Of a DNA stretch of 64,000 bases, positions 1 to 10,009 are shown piece by piece. The notes beneath the pieces are model-generated. The model did not search any database, was not told the origin of the DNA, and was given only the letters and a program-made list of their open reading frames with translations. The stretch's first letter is position 1. Every line of letters begins with the position of its first letter. The stretch comes from CAVXTT01 sp963764685 (GTDB taxonomy: Bacteria > Bacteroidota > Ignavibacteria > Ignavibacteriales > Ignavibacteriaceae), in contig CAVXTT010000020.1 in the NCBI GenBank assembly GCA_963764685.1, forward strand, positions 248,001-312,000. Reading direction: 5' to 3'. The position numbers were made by a program, and so were the translations under genes.

Positions 1-646
1 CCTGCTTATCGATATCACCAACAGCAGCGATTGCACAATTATTGGGGACAATATAATTATTATAGAATTTCCTTATATCCTCAGAGTTTATCATCTGGAT
101 GGATTTACCGGTTCCGGTGATCGGATGTGCATAAGGATCATCTTCTCCGAATATTATATACTCGAATACCTGGTTGGCTATTTCATCCGGTTCATCCTTA
201 AGCTGCATAACACGTGTCATTATTTTTCTTTTCTCCCTTGCAAAGGAGATATCATCAAGATGCGGTCTTAAAATCACATCAGAAAAAAGCTGCAGTGATC
301 TGTCGACATTTTCCTTCAGGCTTCTGAGGGATAAAAACAGGTTATCGTGATTACAGCCGGAATCAAAATTAGAACCTAACAGTTCAAACTCGTCGGCAAG
401 TTCAAGCCCTTTAAGATCTCCGGCTCCTTCATCAAATGTCATTGTCAGAAGATTTGCAGTGCCTCTTTTATCGGGAGGGTCAAATTTACTTCCTGCATCT
501 GCAATCAGGTTAAACCTTAAAACAGGGAGATGCGGTCTCGCAATAAAATAAACCTTCAGTCCGTTATCTAAAGTAAAGAAATCTATAGCCGGGGGATGAA
601 ATTTAAAGTCGTTCTGGTCGAGGGGTCTTTTCTTTCTGTCAATCAT
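1..646 (-). CDS. M16 family peptidase-like protein, non-catalytic subunit (3' part cut by window edge)
   Basis: About 215 residues are visible from an ATG at 646; the C-terminus runs off the left edge. The N-terminal half matches the M16 (insulinase/processing peptidase) fold: a LDNGLKVYF strand, a GSKFDPPDKRGTANLL segment and a TGTGKSIQ region. Where catalytic M16 proteins have HxxEH, this one reads NLLTM, so the zinc ligands are absent. Families of this kind pair a catalytic with a degenerate subunit, and the gene directly upstream is the catalytic type. Its ATG overlaps that gene's stop codon by 4 bases, so translational coupling is likely. No signal peptide is visible. Substrate unknown. 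Confidence 0.85.
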   Translation of the reverse strand, partial: MIDRKKRPLDQNDFKFHPPAIDFFTLDNGLKVYFIARPHLPVLRFNLIADAGSKFDPPDKRGTANLLTMTFDEGAGDLKGLELADEFELLGSNFDSGCNHDNLFLSLRSLKENVDRSLQLFSDVILRPHLDDISFAREKRKIMTRVMQLKDEPDEIANQVFEYIIFGEDDPYAHPITGTGKSIQMINSEDIRKFYNNYIVPNNCAIAAVGDIDKQ

Positions 647-1909
647 TTATCGACCGCCGATATCCGGAGTTCCACATAATTTTTAAGAATATATTTTTCC
701 AGTGCACTTGTAACGGATTCACGGCTTACGGCTTCATATCGTTTCAGATCCTTATTGAATGAGTTTGGTTCGCCTGTATAGTAATTATAAAAATTCAGCT
801 GGTCGGCAATTGTATCCAGTCCCTGTAGTGAATATATAAAGCCCGACTTTATCTGGTTTTTTGATTTAAGAAGTTCCTTATCCGAGATACCTGAATCGCA
901 CAGATGTTTAAGTTCTTTAAATATACTTTCTTTAAGCATATCCAGGCTGATGCCAGGTTTAGCGGTAGCGATAATAAGAAAATGTCCCGAATATTTTCCG
1001 GAAAACTGGAATGAGGAAACATCCTGTGCTATTTCATTTTCATATACAAGTTTCTTATGAAGTCTTGAACTTTTGGAACCGGTCAAAAGATCAGCAAGCA
1101 CATCAAGAGAGGCATCTTCATCAGCAAATACCCTTGCTGTGGGCCAGGCAAAATATATTCTTTCGAGCTGTACCTGTTCCTTATGCTTCAGGAAAATGTT
1201 TTCTTTCAGAGGACCATTAGCTGCAATGACAGGTGCAGGGAGTTGAGCCCCGGGTATATCTCCAAAATATTTTTGTATCAGACTCTTTACCTCGTCAGTT
1301 TCAAAGTGTCCTGCAACCACAAGCGTTGCATTAGAGGGGGCATAATAAACTTTGAAGAAATCTGTAACATCCTTAAGAGTATAGGATTTTAATATCTTCC
1401 TTAAATCCGATGGTAGGCCAGCTGTAGGGATGCCCTTCCGGATAAAGATTAGTAATTATCTTTTCCCAGGCTAAGCCATAGGGCTGGTTATCATATCTTT
1501 CCAGTCTCTCATTAAAAACAACATCTTTCTGGTTATCGAGTTTTTCCTGAGTCAGCGCGGGGAGCAGGAATCCCATACGGTCGGATTCAAGCCAGAAGAT
1601 CAGTTCAAGAAAATTAGCCGGTATCTTTTCATAATAATTTGTTTTATCAAAACTTGTAGAGCCGTTTAGAGTTCCCCCGGCTTCCTGTATAAACCTGAAA
1701 TGCATTTCCTTGGGAACATTTTTAGAGCCCTGGAACATCATGTGTTCGAAGAGGTGAGCAATACCTGTTTTTCCTTTGGGCTCATTTGCAGAACCGGTTT
1801 TATACCAGATATTTACTGCAGTAAGGGGAATGGAGTTATTCCTGTGAAGGATTACCTCAAGACCATTATCAAGACAATATTTTTCACAATTTATATTTAA
1901 TAGATCCAT
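643..1909 (-). pseudogene. M16 family zinc peptidase, catalytic subunit, broken by a single frameshift
   Basis: Read from an ATG at 1909, the first frame gives 178 residues with the zinc site H52-L-F-E55-H56 and the downstream LERYDNQPYGLAWE region, then stops at 1373. The rest of the protein (TLKDVTDFFKVYYAPSNATL, then VVAGHFETDEV to the stop at 643) continues in the next frame without missing residues. Removing one A from the A-run at 1387-1390 (minus strand) restores one open frame of about 420 residues, the usual length of a single M16 subunit. The break is either a sequencing/assembly error or a recent mutation. It probably forms a pair with the degenerate subunit downstream, with which it overlaps by 4 bases. 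Confidence 0.85.
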
Positions 1910-1977
1910 TCAGGCAGAGGGTATAGTTACCCTTTAAAAATAATAGTATAAGAAATTCCGGCTAAATTTCCACTGAA

Positions 1978-2913
1978 TTAATTCAGGAGCATCAGGACTC
2001 TATCGAGCCGGATAGAGCCAAGCAGTCGTATAAGTTCAGAAAACGGTATATCCCTGTCCCACGAAAACAAAGTAATAAAAGCTTCCCCGACAACATAATC
2101 CCTGGGTACAAAACCCCAGAACCTGCTGTCGAGACTATCGTCCCTGTTATCCCCCATCATAAAATAATAATCTTTTTTAATTGTATACGAAGTTACAGGC
2201 TTCCCCTCAATAGTAATAGTATTCCCTTTTATCTCAACAACTTTTTTGAGGTACTCACGGTCAATAAAAGTTTCCCACTGATCGATATTCTGAAGAGTAA
2301 GCTTTACAACATCCCCCTTTTTAGGAACAACGAGAGGACCATAATTATCCTCATTCCAGTAGGATCCCTTAGGGAAAATTCTCGGCCCCGGTATTCCTTT
2401 TGGTTTTGGAACCGGGCTGAGATATTTAACGAACGGAGGGATCCAGAATTCCTTCCCGTTCACAAAGACAACTTTATCTCTTACCTCAACAGTATCCCCG
2501 GGAGTTCCTATACATCTTTTTACATAATTAACTCCAAGCTCCTGGGGCTGTATTTCATCACGGTTGCCGGGGAACTCAAAAACAACAATATCTTTCGCCT
2601 TTGGCTCTTTTAATGCAGGGAGTCTGAAAAAAGGAATTTCAACCTCTGTAAACGGAATATATTTCGGAGAAGAGGAGCCGTAGATGAATTTATTTACAAG
2701 TACAAAATCGCCCACCAGGATGGTATCTTCCATTGAACCGGTAGGGATCCTGGTATTCTGAATGATAAATGTAATGATAAAAAAGGCTGCAATGGCAGCA
2801 AACATGAGGGACTCAAAGAATTCCTTTGTCTTTTCCTTTTGGGTTTTTACCCGGTTGATTTCCTCTTGAGTCTTTATACCGAAAAATCTTCTTAGAGCAT
2901 TTTTGAAGGACAA
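1978..2913 (-). CDS. lepB: signal peptidase I
   Basis: This 311-residue protein cleaves signal peptides from proteins leaving through Sec (S26 family). A cytoplasmic basic N-terminus of about 30 residues is followed by one membrane anchor (about 36-52), then the catalytic Ser60 in PTGSMEDT and the general-base Lys132 in NYVKRCIGTPGD. The conserved box MGDNRDDSLDSRFWG lies near the C-terminus. An insertion between the Ser and Lys boxes and a long region after the Lys box are usual in Bacteroidota-type enzymes. It stands alone between the M16 pair and a gene-free stretch of 1 kb, and all of its catalytic residues are present. The many secreted and lipoprotein genes in this window would be its clients. 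Confidence 0.97.
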   Translation of the reverse strand: MSFKNALRRFFGIKTQEEINRVKTQKEKTKEFFESLMFAAIAAFFIITFIIQNTRIPTGSMEDTILVGDFVLVNKFIYGSSSPKYIPFTEVEIPFFRLPALKEPKAKDIVVFEFPGNRDEIQPQELGVNYVKRCIGTPGDTVEVRDKVVFVNGKEFWIPPFVKYLSPVPKPKGIPGPRIFPKGSYWNEDNYGPLVVPKKGDVVKLTLQNIDQWETFIDREYLKKVVEIKGNTITIEGKPVTSYTIKKDYYFMMGDNRDDSLDSRFWGFVPRDYVVGEAFITLFSWDRDIPFSELIRLLGSIRLDRVLMLLN

Positions 2914-3093
2914 TTTACTTCTCCGTAATACAATTTAGAAAACAAATATAAACAAGAAATGAGACAACGGGAAAGTTATAAAATGTAGATGGATAAATGG
3001 ATGAGTGCCGGTTGAATCAATAACCCCTGAAATAAATTTATCTGCCTGCTTTCCATTTCATGCAGAACGGTATCGGGGGTGGGTGCCTATGGC

Positions 3094-3114
3094 GGAACGC
3101 TCACTGAGCGTTCC
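3094..3114. repeat. near-perfect palindrome, nested in a larger inverted repeat
   Basis: Arms GGAACGCTCA and TGAGCGTTCC are separated by one base. An outer pair, TGCCTATGG before it and CCGTAGGCA after it (one mismatch), encloses the palindrome from about 3083 to 3142. No T-run follows, so a simple terminator is not indicated. Similar short hairpins occur at 9737-9789. Confidence 0.6.
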
Positions 3115-3250
3115 TTACATTTGCATTTTTCACCGTAGGCAGATCATCGACTTTTTTTACCAACCACTAAAATTGTGCATTATTCCCACACTCCCTTCCA
3201 AATGGGGTTGCCATTTATTAGTTAGTCTTTTTTTTTACTGCCTCTCAGGA

Positions 3251-3273
3251 TCAACCGGTTCCAAACCGGTTGA
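3251..3273. repeat. perfect hairpin with 10-bp arms
   Basis: TCAACCGGTT and AACCGGTTGA flank a three-base loop. It lies in the gene-free stretch upstream of the secreted beta-helix genes. Function unknown. Confidence 0.65.
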
Positions 3274-3588
3274 GGGGGCAATACCAATTAACTTTTCTTG
3301 TTCTTGAAGCTTCCTTCAGGATGCTTATCTAAGAATGCAGTATAAAACAGTAAAATGCCGTATAATTGTCTTGCTAGCACCCTGCTTCCTGAGCTGGGTG
3401 AGGATGATGAATGAAGAGCAAATTATCAAGTTTGATGACGACTCCATCCTTATTTTCCTATTCAAGTGAGTTTGATGTGTCTATCCCAACTGTTGCAGTG
3501 CCCTCCCTCCTTTTATTAGTAAAATAAGGAGTTCAAATATGTATTAGTAAATCAAATAATCAAGAAATATTATCTCTCCCTCCTTTAT

Positions 3589-3673
3589 CCCTCGTGTACC
3601 CCTGGTCTACCCCTCGTAAAGTGCCAAATACGAGGGGTAGACCAGGGGTAGTTCAGGGGTAGTCGAGGGGTAG
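3589..3673 (+). repeat. long G/C-tract hairpin with 11-bp periodic GGGG tracts (element A)
   Basis: Two perfect 22-bp arms (3597-3618 and 3629-3650) surround a 10-base loop. The right side carries four GGGG tracts at 3634, 3645, 3656 and 3667, each 11 bp after the last and separated by exactly 7 bases, which also fits a G-quadruplex. The left side has matching C-tracts at 3588-3591 (TCCC), 3599 and 3610. The same architecture occurs at 40399-40490 and 57290-57385. The G-rich strand is the coding strand of the next gene (3918). Confidence 0.75.
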
Positions 3674-3917
3674 ATAAGAAATCAGGATATTAGAATTAGC
3701 AGGTAGTTTTATGGTAATTTCCCATTGGGATAGCTGAATTTGAGTAAATTAGCAGCATTCAGTGTTGATTGTAAGGTCAGGTCAGCCTTAATAACCAGGT
3801 GGATCGTTCCGCTTGGGAGCAAGTGGAGAAAAAATTCTTCTTGCTTCAGGTTTTTATTGTCTGTAATTTTATTCCGATGGGTTTTATTTATGTGTGTTCT
3901 TCTTATGAGGCAGATAT

Positions 3918-5651
3918 ATGAAACTATATTTACAGTGCTTTCCTTCCTTTAGAGTGGTGCTTATACTCTTCTTACTTTTTACAAATCCCCTGAATAATTT
4001 ATTCGCCGAAATCCGTTACGTAAGCAAAACCGGCTCATCTACCCCACCGTATTTAAGCTGGGAAACAGCTGCTGATTCCATCCAGGAGGCTATTAATATT
4101 TGTCAGTTTGGGGATACAATTTATGTAGGGAATGGGGTTTATAAAGAACAGGTTATTATGATACCCGGATTATCGTTGATAGGTGCTGGAGCGGATAGTT
4201 GTGTAATTGATACAAGAGAATTTCCAGTACCGAGAATTTCAATCAATTTAGCTGATACCTGTAATGTAAGTGGTTTTTTTATAAATGTATCTCCCGTTCA
4301 AAATAGTAGCATAGGGATATATTTTTACCGATTTAACGGACAGCCGACTATAGGCAAAATAGAAAATAATATTATAATCAATTCCGGGGACGCTATCAGG
4401 TTATGGAACTCAAATATGATGGTCAATAATAATTTGATTCAAAATTCCGAATATGGAATATCATTAGTGGGTGGCCAACCTTTAATTAAGAATAATATTT
4501 TCACTTACTGTGCAGAAGCTATTTTCGCTGATATTTCAAGACCATGGATATTAAACAACACTATAATCATTGGCACCGGGGAAGTAGCAGTTGGTTACAG
4601 CAGCGGCTTTGAATCCTCATCCCATTTGTATAACAATCTTTTTATTGCCACGGCTCAAGGCAACGGTATAGTAGCCTGGGACGAGGAGTTTATGTACAAT
4701 AATGTCTTTATCGGGATTTTCGATGATGCAATAATAACCCAGAATGAGGATTCGATTATAAATAATATAATTATTAATGCTCAGAATGGAATTGATTATG
4801 CTGGAGGTTATCCTCCTGTATCCACCATTCGTTTTAATAATTTTTGGAATACTCAGAATATCAGCAGCCATATTGTGCTGGATTCCACTAATATGCAAAA
4901 GTATCCGATGTTTGTAAATGAGGACAGTTTGGACTTTCATCTTCAGATGTTCTCTCCAATGATTGATGCAGGAGATCCTTCAATTTTAGACTTAGATAGC
5001 AGCAGGTCTGATTTAGGGATATTCGGAGGGCCTTATGGTGAAAAGTACACATACAATGATCTGGCTCCAAGGCCCCCGATAGGATTAGAGGCTATTTCTG
5101 ATACAGATTATGTCATTTTAAAATGGAGAAGGAATTCGGAAGCAGATTTCAGCTATTATAACATTTTTAGGGATACTGTAAGTAATTTTCCTGTTGATTC
5201 AACAACATTCATTTTATCGACAGCTGATAGTTTCTACACACACCTCATTTCTCCCAATATTACGAGTTATTATTATAAAGTTACTGCAGTTGACTCTCAG
5301 GGGAATGAATCAGACCCCAGCGAAGAAATTAATATTGTAACAGATGTCAATGAAGAACCCATTATAAGTTATAATTATAAACTCTTCCAGAATTATCCTA
5401 ATCCGTTTAATCCATCAACATCAATTGGTTACAGACTCAAAGAACGTTCGTATGTCAAAATATATATTTACAGCGTTACCGGTGAGATAATCAATGTATT
5501 TGTAAATGAACTGCAGGAAGGAGGTTATCATGAAAAGCAGTTTAATCCGGAAGCTCTTTCATCAGGTATATATTTCTATACAATTGAGGCAGAGAACGAA
5601 AACAATATCCCTGTTTTCAGGGATATGAAGAAAATGATCTACGTTAAATAA
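3918..5651 (+). CDS. secreted right-handed beta-helix protein with fibronectin III and type IX sorting domain
   Basis: This 577-residue protein begins with a signal peptide (hydrophobic 12-30, ending NLFAEIRYVS). A parallel beta-helix resembling pectate-lyase and carbohydrate-binding folds spans about 40-340, with repeated NNxI rungs (IENNIIINS, VNNNLIQNS, IKNNIFTYC, LNNTIIIGT). A fibronectin type III-like module follows (about 385-475: RPPIGLEAISDTDYVILKW). The last 88 residues, starting at FQNYPNPFNPSTSIGY, form the C-terminal sorting domain used by the type IX secretion system, so the protein should be exported to the outer surface. No catalytic residues were recognised; binding or modifying polysaccharide is inference. 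The similar gene downstream starts 40 bp after its stop. Confidence 0.88.
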   Translation: MKLYLQCFPSFRVVLILFLLFTNPLNNLFAEIRYVSKTGSSTPPYLSWETAADSIQEAINICQFGDTIYVGNGVYKEQVIMIPGLSLIGAGADSCVIDTREFPVPRISINLADTCNVSGFFINVSPVQNSSIGIYFYRFNGQPTIGKIENNIIINSGDAIRLWNSNMMVNNNLIQNSEYGISLVGGQPLIKNNIFTYCAEAIFADISRPWILNNTIIIGTGEVAVGYSSGFESSSHLYNNLFIATAQGNGIVAWDEEFMYNNVFIGIFDDAIITQNEDSIINNIIINAQNGIDYAGGYPPVSTIRFNNFWNTQNISSHIVLDSTNMQKYPMFVNEDSLDFHLQMFSPMIDAGDPSILDLDSSRSDLGIFGGPYGEKYTYNDLAPRPPIGLEAISDTDYVILKWRRNSEADFSYYNIFRDTVSNFPVDSTTFILSTADSFYTHLISPNITSYYYKVTAVDSQGNESDPSEEINIVTDVNEEPIISYNYKLFQNYPNPFNPSTSIGYRLKERSYVKIYIYSVTGEIINVFVNELQEGGYHEKQFNPEALSSGIYFYTIEAENENNIPVFRDMKKMIYVK

Positions 5652-5691
5652 CAGTCAGGCAGGTAAACAAAAAAGAAGAAAGGATCGTTTT

Positions 5692-8600
5692 ATGCGGGTA
5701 CGGTTACTTTCAATTATTCTAATTACTTCTATTTGCTCCTTGTGGGGACAAAATAGTCCCTACCAGGAAGACATCAAAATTGGTGCAATGCTTGATGACA
5801 GAGCATACTATTCAAACTACAACCAACTTCAAGAACTTGGAGCAGATTTGATCTTTCAAAGAGCAATCGTTTCAGTTGATACACAAAGAAGCAATTTTAG
5901 CAGTCTGCTTCTCTTCAATAATCTGGTAGCAATGAATGATTCAGGGGAGGCTATAAGACCAGAAAACAGGGATTGGATATATTATTACACTAACGCAATG
6001 TATAGCAAATGGGAGGCAGAAGGGAACAATGAATTTGATAATTCGCCTGTAGGATTAAAACCAGCAGATTGGATTGCAATTATAGGCGATACTCTTATAC
6101 ATACGGGCACAAATGCCTCCAACTCGGGTAAGTATTTATTTCGTTATGGTCCTAACTACTCGCAGTATATGAGATACATTTATACTAACAAACAAAATAC
6201 CAATAATCCTCCCATTCAATATCAAAGTAAATTCTGGTTAAAGCTTCTCGATGCTCCGGAAAATAATCTGCCTGTATGTAGTTTATTTGTTTCCTTTCAT
6301 AATACTGAGACGGGTTTAAATAGAATTTTAGCACATAAAGTAGTATATGCAGATTCCTTAAGCAACGAATTTCAACCAATTGACTTAAATTATGATTATC
6401 GGGGTTATTATGTGGAGGGGGAGAATGAACACGGAATTGCTCACGGTCCGGAGTGGCTGCATTTGGGTACACCGCCAGAGGCATCGTTCTTTAGCGATAA
6501 ATATAAAGTTGAGTTTCAGATACAATGGCTTGGGCATGGCGATCTCTTTGTTGATTATATTGAAGTTTGTGACTCTTTAGTTTGGGACAACTGGTTTAAT
6601 AATCCTATTCGATATTTAGAAATGATAAATGCTATTTCTGCCTACAATCAACAGTTCGCAGGTTTAGGTGAGCAATTAAAGCATTATTTTACCGTCGATG
6701 AACCACACTCACTTGACTGCCAGGAACCGATAAGGAAAATCCAATTTATACTCGATTCTTTAAATATTAATAGAGATCTCATAACTCATTTTTATCCAGG
6801 ATGGAATAATTATCGAGATAGCATAGATATACTTCAAAAATGGAATGAGAGAGCAGAGCCAAAAAAAATAAATTTCTGGTATTTCCCTTTTCAGTATAAT
6901 GATGATGGAACTGAAGTACCAGATGACTTTACTCTTAGCCAATATGCTGCCATTCTGCAGAGAACTCATCTTTTGCAGTCTAAATTCTGGGTAACTGCAC
7001 AAGCCTGGGGATATTTAAAAAAGGATAATCAAGGTAATTTTACAATTCCTTATTATTATAAAGTTGTCTCACCTGAGCAGGTAGGTGCCCAGGCAATGTT
7101 GGCATTAGCGCACGGGGTAAGAGGTATTATATATGAGCCTTACTATTCTTATATCGGCTGGAATTCAAATCTTCAAGATGAAGTATTAGTAACAGGAGTA
7201 GTCGACCTACCTCAGTCTCATAACTTCCCTCCCCGTCCAATATATTATAAAATTCAGCAGATTGCTAACCGTATAAACGGACTGCTTGGAAATACATTAA
7301 ATAAACTCACATACACTGGTCATTCCATTCACTTAAAGTATATAAATAATCCTCCGCCGCCAGGAGAAGATTCATATGATTATTTGTTCATTAATCAATT
7401 TGGTCCTACGTATCATTGGCACGCAGGTTTTTTTACTCAGGAAAATTATCCGGATAATAAATATTTTCTTTTAACGAATCTCAGAACAGGCTATGTACCT
7501 GTATCTGCAGAACTCCATATTTCAAATAATACAGCCTTCGAGAATGTTAGCTTTAAGAATATTGAGGGAGGCATAGATACAACCATTGTACATAATTCCT
7601 CGATAACATATTACCAACAAATACCTGCCGGTGAAGGATTATTGTACCGAGTATCACCTGTAATCTTATACGGAGGGAAGGTTATATATGATGAATCAAC
7701 ACAAGATGGAATGTCCGTACTGGATACCCTGATTATCAATAACAACGCAGTGCTCACAATTTTAGGAACATATAACGCTTATGCTGATATTATTGTTCGT
7801 AATGGAACTATAGCTTACAGTGCAAACGGCAAAATAAATTTCTACAACGGTGCAAAACTTATCATTGAAGGAAGTGCCTCCGTACTGGCAACAAACGGTA
7901 ATAAACTTGAGCTTGATTTTATGAACACCGAAAACAACAGCGGTATTGTTATTATGCCTGGTGGAAATCTTTATATAAGTTATTGTGTAATTAAGAATGC
8001 AGCTATAGGAATCCAGTCTGATATAAATGCAGTTCGTCTTTTTGCTGAGAATTGTGATTTTGTTGATTGTGGTGCCTACTCAATGGGAATCTTTGGTTTG
8101 GAAGCTTTAGACGGTATCTCAAACCCTCCGGTATCTCAGATACTAAATTGTACTATTACGGGTTCCAGTACTGGAATATATGTGGGTAATCTTCCTGAAT
8201 TAGTTATAAAGCAGAACCATATAACAGGAACAGACCTGGGAATTAGTCTTGTCGGTATTGTGGATCCTCTTGTTGCTAATAACACAATAATATCGACAAG
8301 AAACTGCTTCAGCCGGGATTTCATTACTGAGCTGTAATGGAAGCGTAAGAGGAAATATAGTTCAGGGGCATACAAATGGAATTTACCTTGGAAATTCATC
8401 CCCTTATATCGGAGGAAATACAATTACTGATAATCTATACCACGGCATTTATATCGGTTCAGGTTCACTGCCTAATATGCAGGCAAAGCTTATGGGTCAC
8501 CCGCCCGTATATTATGCAGTTTCCGGGTATAACGATATTTATGAAAACGGCGGGTGGGCAATACCTGGTCCTGATGATAATGACGGCTCAGAGATATACC

Positions 8601-9733
8601 TCAGCTTTTCGAATCTTGAGATAGATAAAGGTTGTAACCAGATAAAAGATCCCAGGGAGCCTGATTTTAATTTGAGTGTCCCGTTAGAGAATACCTTATA
8701 TCTGATGAACGGAACGGGAGTAGACCCGATGGAGGTAAATGTTGATGAAAATTACTGGGGTACTCATCCCACGTACCGTCTGGAGGATAGGTTTGGGAAT
8801 CTTTCTGCTCATTATATTCCTTTCCTTTCAGAACCCTGTGCAATACCCCAGGGAGAAGATGATATTAAGATTAAAAGTGCATCCGGAGAAGTAATTGATA
8901 CTGTATATGCCGCTTCAGGATCAGTAGGGAACCCTACAAGTATAGAACTGCTTTATTCATCCGGAGACGGAGATTTTGAAACTGCAGAATTAAATAGTGC
9001 TGAGTTATCATATAAGCAGATAGTATCAGGTAATGACTCATTACATATTAAATTACCTGCATACAGGAGATTATATGAAATAGGAAGGCTTACCAATAAA
9101 CCCGTGACATATTTTGACAGTCTCTATAACTCATATACATCAATAGCCGGGTCAACTGAAGATACACTGCTGCAGAAGATATTTACCCAGTTAGGTTCAT
9201 TAAGTCTTATAGGCCAGACAGAATATATCAGCGCAATTGATGAATTTGACCAGATCATACAGACCAGACCTAATACAGAGGAAGCCGTATATGCAGAAAT
9301 AGATGCAATGACAACGGCACTTCTGCTTGAGGATGACTCAACATTACATAAAACAGCTGCAGCTAAATACATTAAAAGGACAAGCAGTGAATACCTTGCT
9401 TCTTTAGATAAGCTGATAAGGACTAATTTTGGTAATAACCCAAAACCTCAGGAGATAGTCCTGCCAACAGCATACCTGCTTTATCAAAATTATCCTAATC
9501 CATTTAATCCTGTAACAAGGATAAGATATGATCTACCCGAAGCAAGCAGGGTAACTTGTTCGGTTTATGATCTTCTGGGGAGAAAAGTTAAGGATCTTGA
9601 GGATAATCAGCTCAAACAGCCGGGATCATATGAACTTACATTTGATGCTTCGGGTCTAGCCAGCGGTGTTTACTTCTACAGGATCAGTGCGAATGATTAT
9701 GTGGCAGCAAAGAAAATGATTGTAATTAAGTGA
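5692..9733 (+). pseudogene. large secreted glycosidase-like/beta-helix protein with type IX sorting domain, broken by one frameshift
   Basis: The first frame runs from a signal peptide (MRVRLLSIILITSICSLWG) to a stop at 8337. The rest of the protein continues in the next frame to 9733. Dropping one A from the AAA at 8301-8303 gives a continuous product of about 1346 residues. The N-terminal 500 residues look like a TIM-barrel-type domain (YFTVDEPHSLDCQEPIRK and RGIIYEPYYSYIGW suggest acidic active-site loops), but no family was firmly recognised. From about residue 660 there is a beta-helix region with rungs such as GNIVQGHTNGIYLGN. The C-terminus has YQNYPNPFNPVTRIRYDLPE and ends KKMIVIK, a type IX sorting domain. 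Cell-surface export is expected. Confidence 0.82.
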
Positions 9734-9736
9734 GCA

Positions 9737-9789
9737 CCAAGCGAAGCTTGGATTATACATTGGGTGAGGCGGAGAGTTATGACTCCGCC
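9737..9789. repeat. two adjacent hairpins after the beta-helix gene
   Basis: CCAAGC-GAA-GCTTGG (9737-9751) has a perfect 6-bp stem and three-base loop. GGCGGAG and CTCCGCC (9768-9789) form a 7-bp stem. They begin 4 bases after the stop codon and could end transcription, but no T-run follows. The 220 bp after them, up to 10009, show nothing else. Confidence 0.45.
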
Positions 9790-10009
9790 AAGTCCCATTA
9801 TGGCAATGTAATGCTTCAGATGGAAATGGAATTTCCTAATTTTGTTTAATGTAATACAGAAAGGAAATTCTATTGTCTGAAAAATAAGAGAGAGAAAGAA
9901 AACATTACTGCATAAGAAAATTGTTCTTGGTTCTTCGTACTTAGTTGATAGTTGTTAGTTTGTTTTTCCTGATAAATATATATTTTGCAACTAAATAATT
10001 ACGGCAGAA

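Larger units (their letters stand above)
2914..3917. other. 1-kb intergenic region rich in hairpins, no convincing gene
   Basis: No open frame here has a plausible protein composition or a ribosome site. The region holds several strong inverted repeats: 3094-3114, 3251-3273, a weaker AAATGG/CCATTT stem near 3200-3217, and the G-tract hairpin at 3589-3673. The short GGAT/GAGT run near 2990-3005 resembles the longer one at 63085-63146. It reads as a landing zone for small non-coding repeats rather than a decayed gene. Confidence 0.6.

Noticed and set aside
3005..3307. 100-codon open frame in the gene-free stretch
   Set aside because: It runs through two strong hairpins, has an odd composition and no ribosome site.
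3588..3673. CRISPR-like array because of evenly spaced short repeats
   Set aside because: The repeat unit is only 11 bp with 7-base gaps and part of an inverted repeat; no cas genes are present.
3740..3952. 70-codon open frame before the beta-helix gene
   Set aside because: It overlaps the start of a well-supported gene in another frame and has no domain.
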